Assembly: GCA_018648325.1 (NCBI GenBank)
Contig: JABGRK010000010.1
Coordinates: forward strand, 134,621 to 198,620
Source of the DNA: Chloroflexota bacterium
GTDB taxonomy: Bacteria; Chloroflexota; Dehalococcoidia; JABGRK01
Direction: 5' to 3'
Length of the DNA stretch: 64,000 nucleotides
The first letter of the stretch is position 1. Each line of letters starts with the position of its first letter. The notes below the pieces were generated by a model that saw only the letters and a list, made by a program, of their open reading frames with translations, had not been told where the DNA came from and did not search any database. This document shows positions 37,703 through 47,297 of the stretch, one piece after another. The position numbers and the translations under genes were made by a program.

Positions 37703-38476
37703 TTATCCGGTCGTCATCGCTTTTACCAGCTTTACCATGTTTCTGGCGCTTTTTTCTATCTCGCCCAGCTTCATGAGCCACTGGTCGGTATTATAAAACT
37801 GGTAGGCGTGTGTATCATCCGGTGGATAGTCATCAGGGACAGGCAGGCCTAGAGCTTGCCGTATGTTATCTGTATTGCCTTCATCCAGCAGATGCAGCAT
37901 ACGCAGGATGGACATGGTGCTAAAGCGTGCCTGACGCAGGGTGCGGATAACGCGCAGTCGGTTGAGTTCCGATGTGCCATAGAGACGGTAGCCGCTTTTG
38001 GGATCACGCGGGACGCCAATCATGCCATTGCGTTCCCAGTTGTACAGGGCATCCTTGGTAGTGTGCAGCAACTGCGCCGCTTTACTGATCGAAATTGGCT
38101 TTAAATGATCCTCTGCGGCGGTGCTTTGAGCCCAGTGCTCCAGCACGTCGGCTGCAGCTTCTGCACGACCTCGCTCGTCGCGTATCAGCCTGTGGTGGGC
38201 GCGGGCGTTTGTCAGTGCAGTCGTTAGATTGTTTTTCGCCGAGGCGTATATCACCGCCAGCGCTGAGCGTCTGATATCACTACCCAGCCATGTACTGCAC
38301 AGCGCCAGCCTGATAAGCCGCGCCTGATCGAGGTGCAGTTTGGTAAACAGGCGATATCCGTTATCACCACGCGGTACGGGAGGCAGGAAGCCAAGCTGCT
38401 CGTACAGACGTATGGTGTTATGATGCACGCCAACGGCCTTGGCGATATCGGATGTGCGCAGGTGATGGGTAGTCAT
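37703..38476 (-). CDS. Double MerR-type transcriptional regulator
   Basis: 257 residues containing two MerR helix-turn-helix domains: residues ~7-75 (RTSDIAKAVGVHHNTIRLYEQLGFLPPV, NGYRLF) and ~128-195 (ISISKAAQLLHTTKDALYNWERNGMI, SGYRLYGTSELNRLRVI). Two DNA-binding domains in one chain are unusual for the family, which normally dimerises. The gene starts 15 bases after the MATE pump gene, so it probably controls the pump. Confidence 0.88.
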   Translation of the reverse strand: MTTHHLRTSDIAKAVGVHHNTIRLYEQLGFLPPVPRGDNGYRLFTKLHLDQARLIRLALCSTWLGSDIRRSALAVIYASAKNNLTTALTNARAHHRLIRDERGRAEAAADVLEHWAQSTAAEDHLKPISISKAAQLLHTTKDALYNWERNGMIGVPRDPKSGYRLYGTSELNRLRVIRTLRQARFSTMSILRMLHLLDEGNTDNIRQALGLPVPDDYPPDDTHAYQFYNTDQWLMKLGEIEKSARNMVKLVKAMTTG

Positions 38477-38491
38477 GGGGCTATTCTACCA

Positions 38492-39907
38492 TTACTTGGG
38501 TTCAACCTCATTAACCTCTGTTGCAGATCTTTTAGATGGATAAAAGAATCGGAAACGTATACCCATTCTGCGAGACTCAAATAGAACCCAGCTTAATCCC
38601 AAAACTGCTCCCAATATATCGGATACTGGGAAAGTTATCCATAATCCCATTTGTTCCATTAGCCTGGGTAATATATAGATTAACGGTAGAATAAAAAGGT
38701 ATTCACGGGCAAGCCCAATTATAAGCGCCGGTAATCCCTTTCCAATACCCTGGAAGAATGCGCTGGGAATCTGACGAGCTCCCATTGTCAGGTATACGAT
38801 TGCAAAAAGCCTCATTGCCGGAATACCTTGCTCTACAAACTGGGGCTCTGAGTTAAATACCGATAGAATCTGCTTTGGAAAGATTAAGGCAAGCAGGGCA
38901 CACAGTAATCCCCAAATAAAAGAAGCCTTCATCGCTTTGACAAATACCTCTCCCACACGATTCAGGTTTTTTGCCCCGTAATTATATCCAATTAACGGCA
39001 ACGCGCCCTCTGTTATACCCAACGAAGGCATCCTGGCGAAACTGTTGGTGCGAAAAATAACACCCATCACTGCAACAATAGTCACTCCAAACCCTACCGC
39101 AACTCTATTGATGAAAATCATGAGGACTGAAAATCCGCCGAAGCGCAATATCGACGGAAGGCCGACTCGATATATTTCCCATAATACCTTCAAACGGGGA
39201 ATGAAATTGCTCAAACGGAATTTGGCAGATGATCTGCCAGAGACGAAAAAGTAAATATATAAGATTGCTCCTATACTACGAGCGATAACAGTGGCAGTTG
39301 CTGCTCCGGCTATGCCCATCTCCGGAAAAGGACCCCAACCGAAGATCAATATCGGATCCAGAACTAAGTTGGTTAACATGCCAATAATGTGTACAACGCT
39401 GGCATACATGGGAGAACCTTCTGCTCGCACAACGTGTCCCATACCCATGTAAAACGTTTCTACTACTGCAAACATCAATATAATGTACAAATAATCTTGC
39501 CCGAAGGAGAGCACGGAGCCAGAAGCACCAAGTATATTTAGCAGTCCGGTTAAATAGGGCAAAGTGATCGCGGTAGCAAGGCCACCAATTATTAGAAGAA
39601 GAGTCATTGTAGTGCTGGCGACTTTGCTGGCCTCTTGATATTGACCGGACCCCAGCCTCCTTGCAATAAGTGAAGCCGATCCTACCCCGGTACCCATTAC
39701 GATGGATAACAAAATCATCACTAAAGGATGAGTTAGTGTTATAGCGGCCAGAGCATCTGTTCCAAGGCGACCTACCCAGATTGTATCGACTATTGTATAG
39801 CTTGATCCAACGATCATGGCTATAGTGGCTGGGCCTGAGAATCGCAGGAGAAGGCGCCAGATTGAATCGGTGCCCATGATTGCACTTTTATGGATGTGAC
39901 GTGGCAT
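38492..39907 (-). CDS. MATE-family multidrug efflux transporter
   Basis: 471 residues with twelve membrane segments in two related halves. The N-terminal SGPATIAMIVGSSYTIVDTIWVGRLGTDALAA and GTGVGSASLIARRLGSGQ match NorM/DinF-type MATE antiporters, which use Na+ or H+ to export drugs or metabolites. It is expressed ahead of the double-MerR regulator. The gene is more A/T-rich in codon use than its neighbours by eye, which could reflect transfer. Confidence 0.93.
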   Translation of the reverse strand: MPRHIHKSAIMGTDSIWRLLLRFSGPATIAMIVGSSYTIVDTIWVGRLGTDALAAITLTHPLVMILLSIVMGTGVGSASLIARRLGSGQYQEASKVASTTMTLLLIIGGLATAITLPYLTGLLNILGASGSVLSFGQDYLYIILMFAVVETFYMGMGHVVRAEGSPMYASVVHIIGMLTNLVLDPILIFGWGPFPEMGIAGAATATVIARSIGAILYIYFFVSGRSSAKFRLSNFIPRLKVLWEIYRVGLPSILRFGGFSVLMIFINRVAVGFGVTIVAVMGVIFRTNSFARMPSLGITEGALPLIGYNYGAKNLNRVGEVFVKAMKASFIWGLLCALLALIFPKQILSVFNSEPQFVEQGIPAMRLFAIVYLTMGARQIPSAFFQGIGKGLPALIIGLAREYLFILPLIYILPRLMEQMGLWITFPVSDILGAVLGLSWVLFESRRMGIRFRFFYPSKRSATEVNEVEPK

Positions 39908-40001
39908 AGATACCTGTTGTTTTCATAAAATGTCTGTAAATTGCATTATACCACTGTAGATATGGTTAGCAAGGGGAGGGTATTCATGAGGTTAGTCTAT
40001 A

Positions 40002-40625
40002 CTACCTGGGTTTGGCTTTCATCAGGGCGATGGCCAAATACATGCCTAAGTAAGAAAGGTCTTCGGTTGGTAGGTAGCTGGGGGCTGCTGCGTCAAACAG
40101 AATGTTCACGGTCGATGGTATGTCATCCTCGCCCAAATACAGGATCACCGACACCGGTATCTTTGGTAGCGCCAAAAACCTGAATGCGGCGTCTCCGTTG
40201 CGATCCATAGTTAGTCCGCCAAGTGCGTTACCTGCCTTTATCAGTCCCTCGGCGTCGTTTCCGTATGTGTCCAGCAATGGCTTGATTGCCATCTGCCGAA
40301 AGCGCTGTTCAAACAGTGTTGCACCGGGCAGTTCGCGGTATGTTATCCAGTGTCCGTCGGCTGGTATGCCCGAGGCGTGTATCAGGTAGTGCAGCAGCAA
40401 GAGTGATATCCACATGGGTACTGCTGCATCACTCCCAACCTCTTGGACTCTAACGTCGGGGTGGTTGATCGTGAACGTGCGATTGTAAAGGTTGAGAGTG
40501 AACTTCCCGTTTTCGTAAACAGCACCACTTTCGGCGGCGGCTACGGGACCGTTTAAGGCGACTACGTCTTTAATCGCCTGCTCGTAGGCGGTTTCCATAA
40601 ACTTGCGTCTTTGCTCTTCTGCCAC
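40002..40625 (-). CDS. DUF3786 family protein
   Basis: 207 residues. The motifs PMWISLLLLHYLIHASGIP, WITYRELPGATLFEQRFR, FRFLALPKIPVSVILYLGEDDIP and LFDAAAPSYLPTEDLSYLG match DUF3786, found in anaerobes with corrinoid metabolism and often near methyltransferases. GTG start just after the leuS stop, with AAGGA, so it is in an operon with leuS. The function is unknown. Confidence 0.85.
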   Translation of the reverse strand: MAEEQRRKFMETAYEQAIKDVVALNGPVAAAESGAVYENGKFTLNLYNRTFTINHPDVRVQEVGSDAAVPMWISLLLLHYLIHASGIPADGHWITYRELPGATLFEQRFRQMAIKPLLDTYGNDAEGLIKAGNALGGLTMDRNGDAAFRFLALPKIPVSVILYLGEDDIPSTVNILFDAAAPSYLPTEDLSYLGMYLAIALMKAKPR

Positions 40626-40628
40626 GTC

Positions 40629-43058
40629 TTATCCTTTTACTACTATGTTAACCAGTTTACCCGGTACGTATACCTTTTTCACGATGGTTTTGCCATTCGT
40701 ATGAACCTTTACGTTATCATCGCTCAGTGCCATTTCCAGTGCTTCGTCCTCCGGTATAGAGGCAGGCGCGGTTAGTTTGGCCCTCACCTTGCCGTTGATT
40801 TGGACTATTAGCGTAATCTCGTCCTCGGCGGCCAGCTTTTCGTCGTACGTCGGGAATGGTTGATTGTGCACGCTATACGGTTTTCCGATACGCTGCCACA
40901 GTTCTTCTGCGAAGTGTGGCGTGGTTGGTGCCAGCATCAGTATCAGATCTTCGATGGCTTCCCGCCAAGCGTCTGTATCGAAGGCAGCGTTTTTTGCTTT
41001 GCCCAGATAGTTGGTGAACTCCATGAGCGCAGCCAGCATAACGTTGAAGCGCATGCGCTCGATGTCATTGGTTACTATCTTGATGGTTTTATGCGTCCAG
41101 TGCCGCACCTCTTTTGTGGTTTTTTCGTCTGCCGATGCTTTTTTGGCCGGTGCCTCCAGCGCCAGATTCCAGATACGTTTAAGCCAGCGCAGCATACCGT
41201 TTATGCCACTGTCGTCCCAGTTGCCGCCAAGCTCCCATGGCCCGATGAACATCAGATAGGTGCGCACTGTATCGGCACCAATGGTATTTACATAGTCGTC
41301 CGGGTTGACCACGTTCCCTCGCGATTTGCTCATCTTCTGGTGCTCGTGCAGAATTATGCCCTGATTGAAAAGCCTGGTAAAAGGCTCGTCAAAATCAACC
41401 AGGCCTATATCACGTATGGCCTTGGCAAAAAAGCGTGAGTATAGAAGATGCATGTTGGCATGCTCAATGCCGCCCGTATACATGTCCACCGGCAGCCATT
41501 TTTTAAGCAATGCAGGATCAAACGGTCCCTTGTCATATTGAGGGCTGGCATAGCGGTACATGTACCACGACGAGCACATAAACGTGTCCATGGTATCGGT
41601 TTCACGCTTGGCCACGCCCCCGCATTTGGGACATGTTTCATTCACAAAATCGTCGTTATACGTGAGTGGCGACTCGCCAGTCGGCCTGAACTCGGCATCC
41701 TCGGGAAGCAGTACCGGAAGGTCGGTTTCAGGTACGGGCACTGTGCCGCATTTGGGGCAGTAGAGCATGGGTATGGGTGCTCCCCAATAGCGCTGGCGCG
41801 ATATCAGCCAGTCGCGCAACCGGTAGCTTATGGCGCGTTTACCCCAGCCCTTGCTTTCTACGAAGTCTGAAATGGATTCTTTGCCTTGAGTGCTGGGCTG
41901 GCCGTCAAACTGCCCGGAATTGACCATGGTGCCCGGCTCGGTATATGCCTGCTCAAGCGCGCCGCCATCGTATCCGTCGGGTGCAATTACAGTTTTGATC
42001 TTAAAACCATACTTTTTTGCCATGGCGTAGTCGCGTGTGTCATGTGCCGGAACGGCCATTACGGCGCCGGAACCGTAGCTCATTAGCACGTAATCGGCTA
42101 TCCATATCGGTACCTTCTGCCCGCTCAGTTTGTTTATGGCATAAGCGCCGGTAAACACGCCGGACTTTTCCTGTTCAGACGATAGTCTTTCTATCTCAGT
42201 CTGTTTTTTTGTTGCTTCGATATATGCTTCAACCTCGACCTTTTGGCCGTTGGTCGTCAGTTCTTGAACCAGCGGATGCTCCGGCGCAAAAACAACGAAT
42301 GTTACGCCAAAAACAGTGTCCGGCCTGGTGGTAAACACGGTAAAATCCCTGCCGTCCTCCAGCCCGAACGTGAGCTCGGTGCCTACTGATTTGCCTATCC
42401 AGTTCTTCTGCATCAGCTTGACGCGCTCCGGCCAGTCGATGTTATCGAAAGTAAGCAGTTCCTCGGCATACTTGGTGATTCTGAAGAACCATTGCTCAAG
42501 GTCTTTCTTTATTACTGTCGTATTGCAGCGCTCGCATGTGCCGTTATCCAGCACCTGTTCGTTGGCCAGCACCGTCTGGCACTCCGGGCACCAGTTTACT
42601 GATGCCTTGGCTTTGTAGGCAAGGCCTGCTTCGTACAGTTTTAAGAAGAACCACTGCGTCCATCTGTAGTAATCGGGCAAACAGGTGATGATTTCACGAT
42701 CCCAATCGTAGCAACACCCCATCGTTTTGAGTTGGGCGCGCATGTTGTCCACGTTGTCCAGGGTCCACTTTTTCGGATGGATGCTGCGCTTGATGGCCGC
42801 GTTTTCGGCGGGCAGCCCGAAGGCGTCAAAGCCAACCGGGTGCAGCACGTTATAGCCCTGCATGCGCTTGAAGCGCGCGTGAACATCGGAAGGACCCATA
42901 GCGTACCAGTGACCCACATGAAGGTCGCCGGAGGTGTAGGGGAACATGGTAAGGCCGTACCACTTGGGGCGCGGGTCGTCATCTGCTACCTTGTATAGCC
43001 CGTCAGCTTCCCATTTGGCCTGCCATTTTGGTTCGATTTGGAGCGGATCGTACGTCAT
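40629..43058 (-). CDS. leuS: Leucyl-tRNA synthetase
   Basis: 809 residues. The class I signature is present as HVGH (GDLHVGHWYAMG) and KMSKSRGN. The editing (CP1) domain has TTRPDTVFGVTFVVFAPEHPLV. A zinc-ribbon insert reads CPECQ and CERC, with a second CPKC pair further on. It charges tRNA-Leu in the cytoplasm. The upstream region shows no T-box core (TGGNACC), so it is not controlled by that route. Confidence 0.98.
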   Translation of the reverse strand: MTYDPLQIEPKWQAKWEADGLYKVADDDPRPKWYGLTMFPYTSGDLHVGHWYAMGPSDVHARFKRMQGYNVLHPVGFDAFGLPAENAAIKRSIHPKKWTLDNVDNMRAQLKTMGCCYDWDREIITCLPDYYRWTQWFFLKLYEAGLAYKAKASVNWCPECQTVLANEQVLDNGTCERCNTTVIKKDLEQWFFRITKYAEELLTFDNIDWPERVKLMQKNWIGKSVGTELTFGLEDGRDFTVFTTRPDTVFGVTFVVFAPEHPLVQELTTNGQKVEVEAYIEATKKQTEIERLSSEQEKSGVFTGAYAINKLSGQKVPIWIADYVLMSYGSGAVMAVPAHDTRDYAMAKKYGFKIKTVIAPDGYDGGALEQAYTEPGTMVNSGQFDGQPSTQGKESISDFVESKGWGKRAISYRLRDWLISRQRYWGAPIPMLYCPKCGTVPVPETDLPVLLPEDAEFRPTGESPLTYNDDFVNETCPKCGGVAKRETDTMDTFMCSSWYMYRYASPQYDKGPFDPALLKKWLPVDMYTGGIEHANMHLLYSRFFAKAIRDIGLVDFDEPFTRLFNQGIILHEHQKMSKSRGNVVNPDDYVNTIGADTVRTYLMFIGPWELGGNWDDSGINGMLRWLKRIWNLALEAPAKKASADEKTTKEVRHWTHKTIKIVTNDIERMRFNVMLAALMEFTNYLGKAKNAAFDTDAWREAIEDLILMLAPTTPHFAEELWQRIGKPYSVHNQPFPTYDEKLAAEDEITLIVQINGKVRAKLTAPASIPEDEALEMALSDDNVKVHTNGKTIVKKVYVPGKLVNIVVKG

Positions 43059-43222
43059 CTTACCCTCAAATTCATATTCTACCGTATATAGAGGGCGATA
43101 GCAAAGCCCACGTGCTGTAGTATGCGCAAAAAACTATTTGCAACTTATTAAAAAGGTAAGAGTTTTTTGTGGAATTTATAACGGAGATTTTTCTGAGAGA
43201 GTAACCTGTGTATACATAAATA

Positions 43223-43260
43223 GGGGGCAATCTCGTGATTGCCATCCCATGATTGCCCCC
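43223..43260. repeat. Nested alternative hairpin upstream of leuS
   Basis: GGGGGCAATC and GATTGCCCCC pair over 10 bp around an 18-base loop. The left arm can instead pair with GATTGCC at 43237-43243 to give a 7-bp stem with a TCGT loop. The two folds exclude each other. There is no T tract on either side, so it is not a standard terminator. It may be a REP-like element or a leader switch for leuS. Confidence 0.5.
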
Positions 43261-43300
43261 ATTCATACATATATAATGTAATCTATTACGCTATACAATA

Positions 43301-43517
43301 CATGGGTAAAACCCCTATTATTTATGGGTATAACTACTACTGTGTGGCATAAGATGTCATGGGTAATCTGTCTTTGGGTAATACACCCGTTTAAGGTTGA
43401 AAAGAACTTGTAGATTTAGCAGCTCTGTATCCGTATAAAACCGGGAGCGACAGGAAATCCCGCATTTTAGCAGCAAAATCACTGTGTTGCCTGATTCCCC
43501 TCACTAATGGGTATAAC
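43301..43517 (+). repeat. Cluster of five GGGTAWWAC-type repeats
   Basis: In the 558-base gap between leuS and the ArsR gene the motif TGGGTAWWAC occurs at 43303, 43325 and 43508, and looser TGGGTAAT copies at 43360 and 43375. The 43324 and 43507 copies are ATGGGTATAAC followed by CNACTGT, a longer shared unit. I see no gene in 43059-43616. The repeats could be operator half-sites for the ArsR protein or iteron-like protein sites. Confidence 0.5.
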
Positions 43518-43616
43518 CCCCCACTGTTTTCAGGTATTTCCCCTCTGACCACTCTTTAATCATTCTTATATATTAATATTAGAATATACGCATATAGCAA
43601 TACGGAGGAACAGGTT

Positions 43617-43949
43617 ATGGATGAAATGGAAGTAGAGATACTGAAAATGCAGGCTGATATTTGCAAGACCTTTTCAGATTACAAGCGTCTGATGATAGTT
43701 CACCTGCTGCGCGAAGGCGAAAAGTCTGTAAGCGAGATAATAGCAGGCACAGGCCTGCCGCAGGCCAATGTTTCGCAGCACCTGTCTATTCTACGAAAAC
43801 ATGGTGTTGTGTTGAACCGCCGCGAGGGTGCAAACGTTTATTACTCGCTAACCAGTCCGCTTATCGGGCAGGCTTGCGATCTGGTAAAGAAGGTGCTGGA
43901 AGACCAATTGTCCAAAAAACATGCATTGGCTGATTCTCTCGGCGTTTAA
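43617..43949 (+). CDS. ArsR-family transcriptional regulator
   Basis: 110 residues. The winged helix is clear: SDYKRLMIVHLLREGEKSVSEIIAGTGLPQANVSQHLSILRKHGVVLNRREGANVYYSL. The single Cys (ICKTF) does not make a full metal site, so the ligand is uncertain. GGAGGA precedes the ATG. It lies 80 bases before the FAD/Fe-S oxidoreductase gene and probably regulates it. Confidence 0.92.
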   Translation: MDEMEVEILKMQADICKTFSDYKRLMIVHLLREGEKSVSEIIAGTGLPQANVSQHLSILRKHGVVLNRREGANVYYSLTSPLIGQACDLVKKVLEDQLSKKHALADSLGV

Positions 43950-44029
43950 CGTCATTGCGATACAAAATAGAGTCGTTTTTCAATAATCGGTTGAGCAAAA
44001 ATTGTTCAACGGAGCCTAAAGGAGGCAAA

Positions 44030-47000
44030 ATGAGTAAAATCAACAAGAATGAGCAAGAATTACTGGAAGAGAAATATGGCAAACGTATAACCTTTAATAA
44101 GCTGGAGCGTAAACTGTATGGGCATGATATAGCTTAAATTCCGGGCCTGATGAAGCCGCTAATAAGAAACACGACGCCGGATGCGGTTATTCAGCCGGAG
44201 ACAGAAGCTGAACTGGCTGAGCTTGTCAGGTGGGCAGCAGATAAAAAAATCCGCCTGACTCCCAGAGGCAAGGCTACCTCCGGTTATGGGGGAGTGATCC
44301 CAACTAAAAACGGAGTGGTGGTTGATTTTTACCGCATGAAAAACGTGGTAAGCATAGATAGCAAAGCTCTTACCGCCACGGTACAACCGGGTATCGTATG
44401 GGAGCAACTCGATAGGGCACTGGGTAAGCAGGGATTAACGCTGCGACTGTACCCCACAAGCTACCCCTCTTCGAGTGTGGGTGGATGGCTGGCGCAGGGC
44501 GGCGTGGGTATCGGCTCCTACGAATCGGGCTGGTTCAAAGATAACGTGGTTAGCGCGCGAGTCGTTGCCCCAGATGGCAATGTTAAGGTATTTGCCAATG
44601 ACGAGCTCGATCTGATCTCCGATGCCGAGGGTATTACCGGCCTAATCAGTGAAGTTACAATAAAAATTAAACCGGCAGAGGACATGGAGATATTGGCAAT
44701 AGGCTGCTCAACGCCTGATGCCTTGCAGAATCTGGCAGAATCTGTAGTTCAGGAAAAACTGCCCATATGGTCAATGATCTTTACCAATCCACGCATGGCC
44801 GAGCTAAAAAACAAGGCCCCTCTCAAGGAGCACCTGGGTCATCCGGCAGAAGAAAGGACACTACTTCCTGAATCATACATCGTTATACTGGCGTTCAGCA
44901 AAAGTCAGGCGCAAGCTGTTACACCAAAGCTCACCCAGCTTGCCGGTAAGTACGATGCTCAGATCCTTGATGAGCATATCGCCCAACACGAATGGGACAA
45001 TCGCTTCAAGCTAATGGTGGTAAAACGGCTGGGGCCAAGTCTGGTTCCCTCCGAAGTGGTCATTCCCCTTTCTTCCCTCAGCAGTTTCATATCTGAAATC
45101 GAAAATAAGGTAGAGCAACCGATAGTAAAAGAGGGCGTTGTAATACTTGATGGCGCCGGTGGTCAGCCTGAAGTAGCTGTACTGGGATTTATTCCCTGTG
45201 ACCAGCGCCGTTTCAGCTACAATTTCATCTTCGGTCTGGTACTTTCTATCATGAAGATAGCCAAAAACCTTGGGGGAAGGCCATATTCAACCGGGCTGTA
45301 TTTTACCAAAAAGGCTAAAGAGGTTATAGGAAAAGAAAGACTTGATCGTATAAAAAAATATAAGAAGCAAGTCGATCCCGGCTCCATTCTTAATCCGGGC
45401 AAGGTTATCGGAAGCAAACTCATCGGTATGGCGCTTGGTATAGGCGGATTCTTCGAACCGCTGATTCGACGATTCGGTAACAGGGTTACTACCGAGATCG
45501 GTGAGCGCCCCGACAAAGACATTCGTGGTATTCCGGCCGATATAGCATGGTACGCATATAGCTGCTCGCAATGCGGGTACTGCGTAGATGGATGTACCCA
45601 GTTCTACGGCAGGGGCTGGGAGAGCCAGTCGCCGCGGGGTAAATGGTACTGGTTAAGAGAGTATATGGAAGGCCGCGAGAAGTGGAACCAGTTTATGATT
45701 GATTCCATCATATCTTGCACCACGTGTGAACGGTGCAACAGCCGCTGTTCGGCCTCATTACCTGTTGAGACCTCATGGTTGAAACTGCGTGGCGAACTGA
45801 TCAATGAGGGCGAGCATATGACCTTCCCTCCGTTTGAAATGATGGCCGCAGCACTGGAAAAAGAAGGAGACATCTGGGCGGGATATCGCAGAAACCGCGA
45901 TGAATGGTTCCCCGAGGATATCAAAGAAAAACATGGTCCAAATCACAAAGCGCCGTATGTCTACTTTGCCGGTTGCACCGCCAGCTACGTTGAGCACGAT
46001 ATCGGTATGGCCACTGCAAGACTGCTGGATGAGGCAGGAGTCGACTACTCATATCTGGGTAAGAAAGAAAACTGCTGCGGAACACCAATGCTGGTTGCCG
46101 GTAAATGGGATCTATTCGCAGAAACAATGAAAAAGAATATAGCGGCGGTAAAGAACTCCGGCGCAGATACGGTTATTAACTCGTGTCCGGCATGCGATAT
46201 GATGTGGCGGCACGTTTATCCTGACTGGGCCAAAAAACTGGGTATTGATTACGATATAAAAAGCAAACACTACAGTGAAGTAGTAGCAGATAAGCTCACA
46301 AGTGGCGAGTTTGCCTTCAAGGAGAACGGTCAGAAGCCGGTTACTGTAACCTGGCACGACTCATGTCATTTGGGGCGGGTATCCGGTGTATATGAGCCGC
46401 CACGAGACGTGATCAAAGCCATACCCAATGTTAATTTTGTTGAGATGGATCACAACAAAGAAGACGCGTATTGCTGCGGAAGCGTGTTAAGCCTTCTCCA
46501 TGATCAAGAAGCTGCTGCAGACATAGGCGAAGTAAAGCTTAATGAAGCCGTTGACGCCGGAGCAGAAAAAATACTGGCGCTTTGCCCCTGCTGCGAATTC
46601 CAGATGAGGGTAACTGCCGATACAAAAAATACGCCCATCGAAGTTGTTGACCTAGCCCGATTCGCCTCCTCTGCACTGGGTTATGAATTCCCCGACCCCA
46701 ATCCTGAGGTCAAAAGGCAGTGGGCGGTATTCGAAAAAATGATCGCGCTTATGACGCCGGAGGGCTTTGCCGAACTGATGCAGAGCATGTGGCCGGAACT
46801 GGTTGGCGCAATGCCGCTCAAGATGGGCCCGATGATGAAGGTCATGGCCAAGATTCCGGGCGTTATGTGGATGATGAGACCTGTGTTCCCCATCCTGTTC
46901 CCCAAACTGTTGCCGGGAATGATGCCCAAAGTTATGCCCACAATGCTGAATCGGGTGGCAGACCGCATACCCATGCCGGACTATATGGCCGAGCAGATGC

Positions 47001-47128
47001 CGGAGCTTATGCCCAAGGTGATGGATAACCTGATGCCGCATATGATCAAGGATGTGGTCAAGATAGTTAAAACACCTCTAATCAACTATCTCAAGGGCAA
47101 AAAACCGGTTGAAGCTGAAGTAGAGTAG
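44030..47128 (+). CDS. D-lactate-dehydrogenase-like FAD/Fe-S oxidoreductase with an in-frame TAA near the start
   Basis: The frame begins at ATG 44030 after AAAGGAGG and reads KLYGHDIA, stops at TAA (44135-44137), and continues in the same frame (IPGLMKPLIRNTTPDAVIQPE) to 47128; the second part alone, from ATG 44150, is 992 residues but lacks a ribosome site. Order: FAD-binding type 4 domain (PRGKATSGYGGVIP, SSVGGWLAQGGVGIGSYESG), two 4Fe-4S motifs (CSQCGYCVDGC, CTTCERCNSRC), two CCG domains (CPACDMMW, CHLGRVSG, CCEFQMR), then a Met/Pro-rich tail. Family members oxidise D-lactate or glycolate-like acids and feed quinones or flavoproteins. Substrate unknown. Confidence 0.85.
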
Positions 47129-47282
47129 TAGCTTCTAAAGAAAATATATAATGATCAGGGTGTCGGTTTGATTAAGTTGACTGGCACCCTGATTGTTTAT
47201 TTGTTAGGCCTGCTGATTTACTGGTTAGGTTTTCACATTCCGTATACGCATGATAAAGAAAGCGATAGAAAAGCCCACGTGG

Positions 47283-47288
47283 TATAAT
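47283..47288 (+). promoter_or_regulatory. Extended -10 promoter of rlmN
   Basis: TATAAT with upstream TGG sits 9 bases before the rlmN ATG, with no Shine-Dalgarno sequence, so the transcript is probably leaderless or nearly so. Confidence 0.6.
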
Positions 47289-47297
47289 TTACGATGT

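Noticed and set aside
43072-43266. A 64-codon frame on the minus strand upstream of leuS
   Set aside because: It has no ribosome site, spans the nested hairpin and shows no protein-like pattern.
43059-43300. Possible leucine T-box leader in front of leuS
   Set aside because: Neither the TGGNACC core nor a specifier loop could be found on the minus strand.
44135-44137. TAA read as selenocysteine or pyrrolysine
   Set aside because: Selenocysteine uses TGA and pyrrolysine TAG; TAA has neither role, and no cysteine or lysine is expected at that place.
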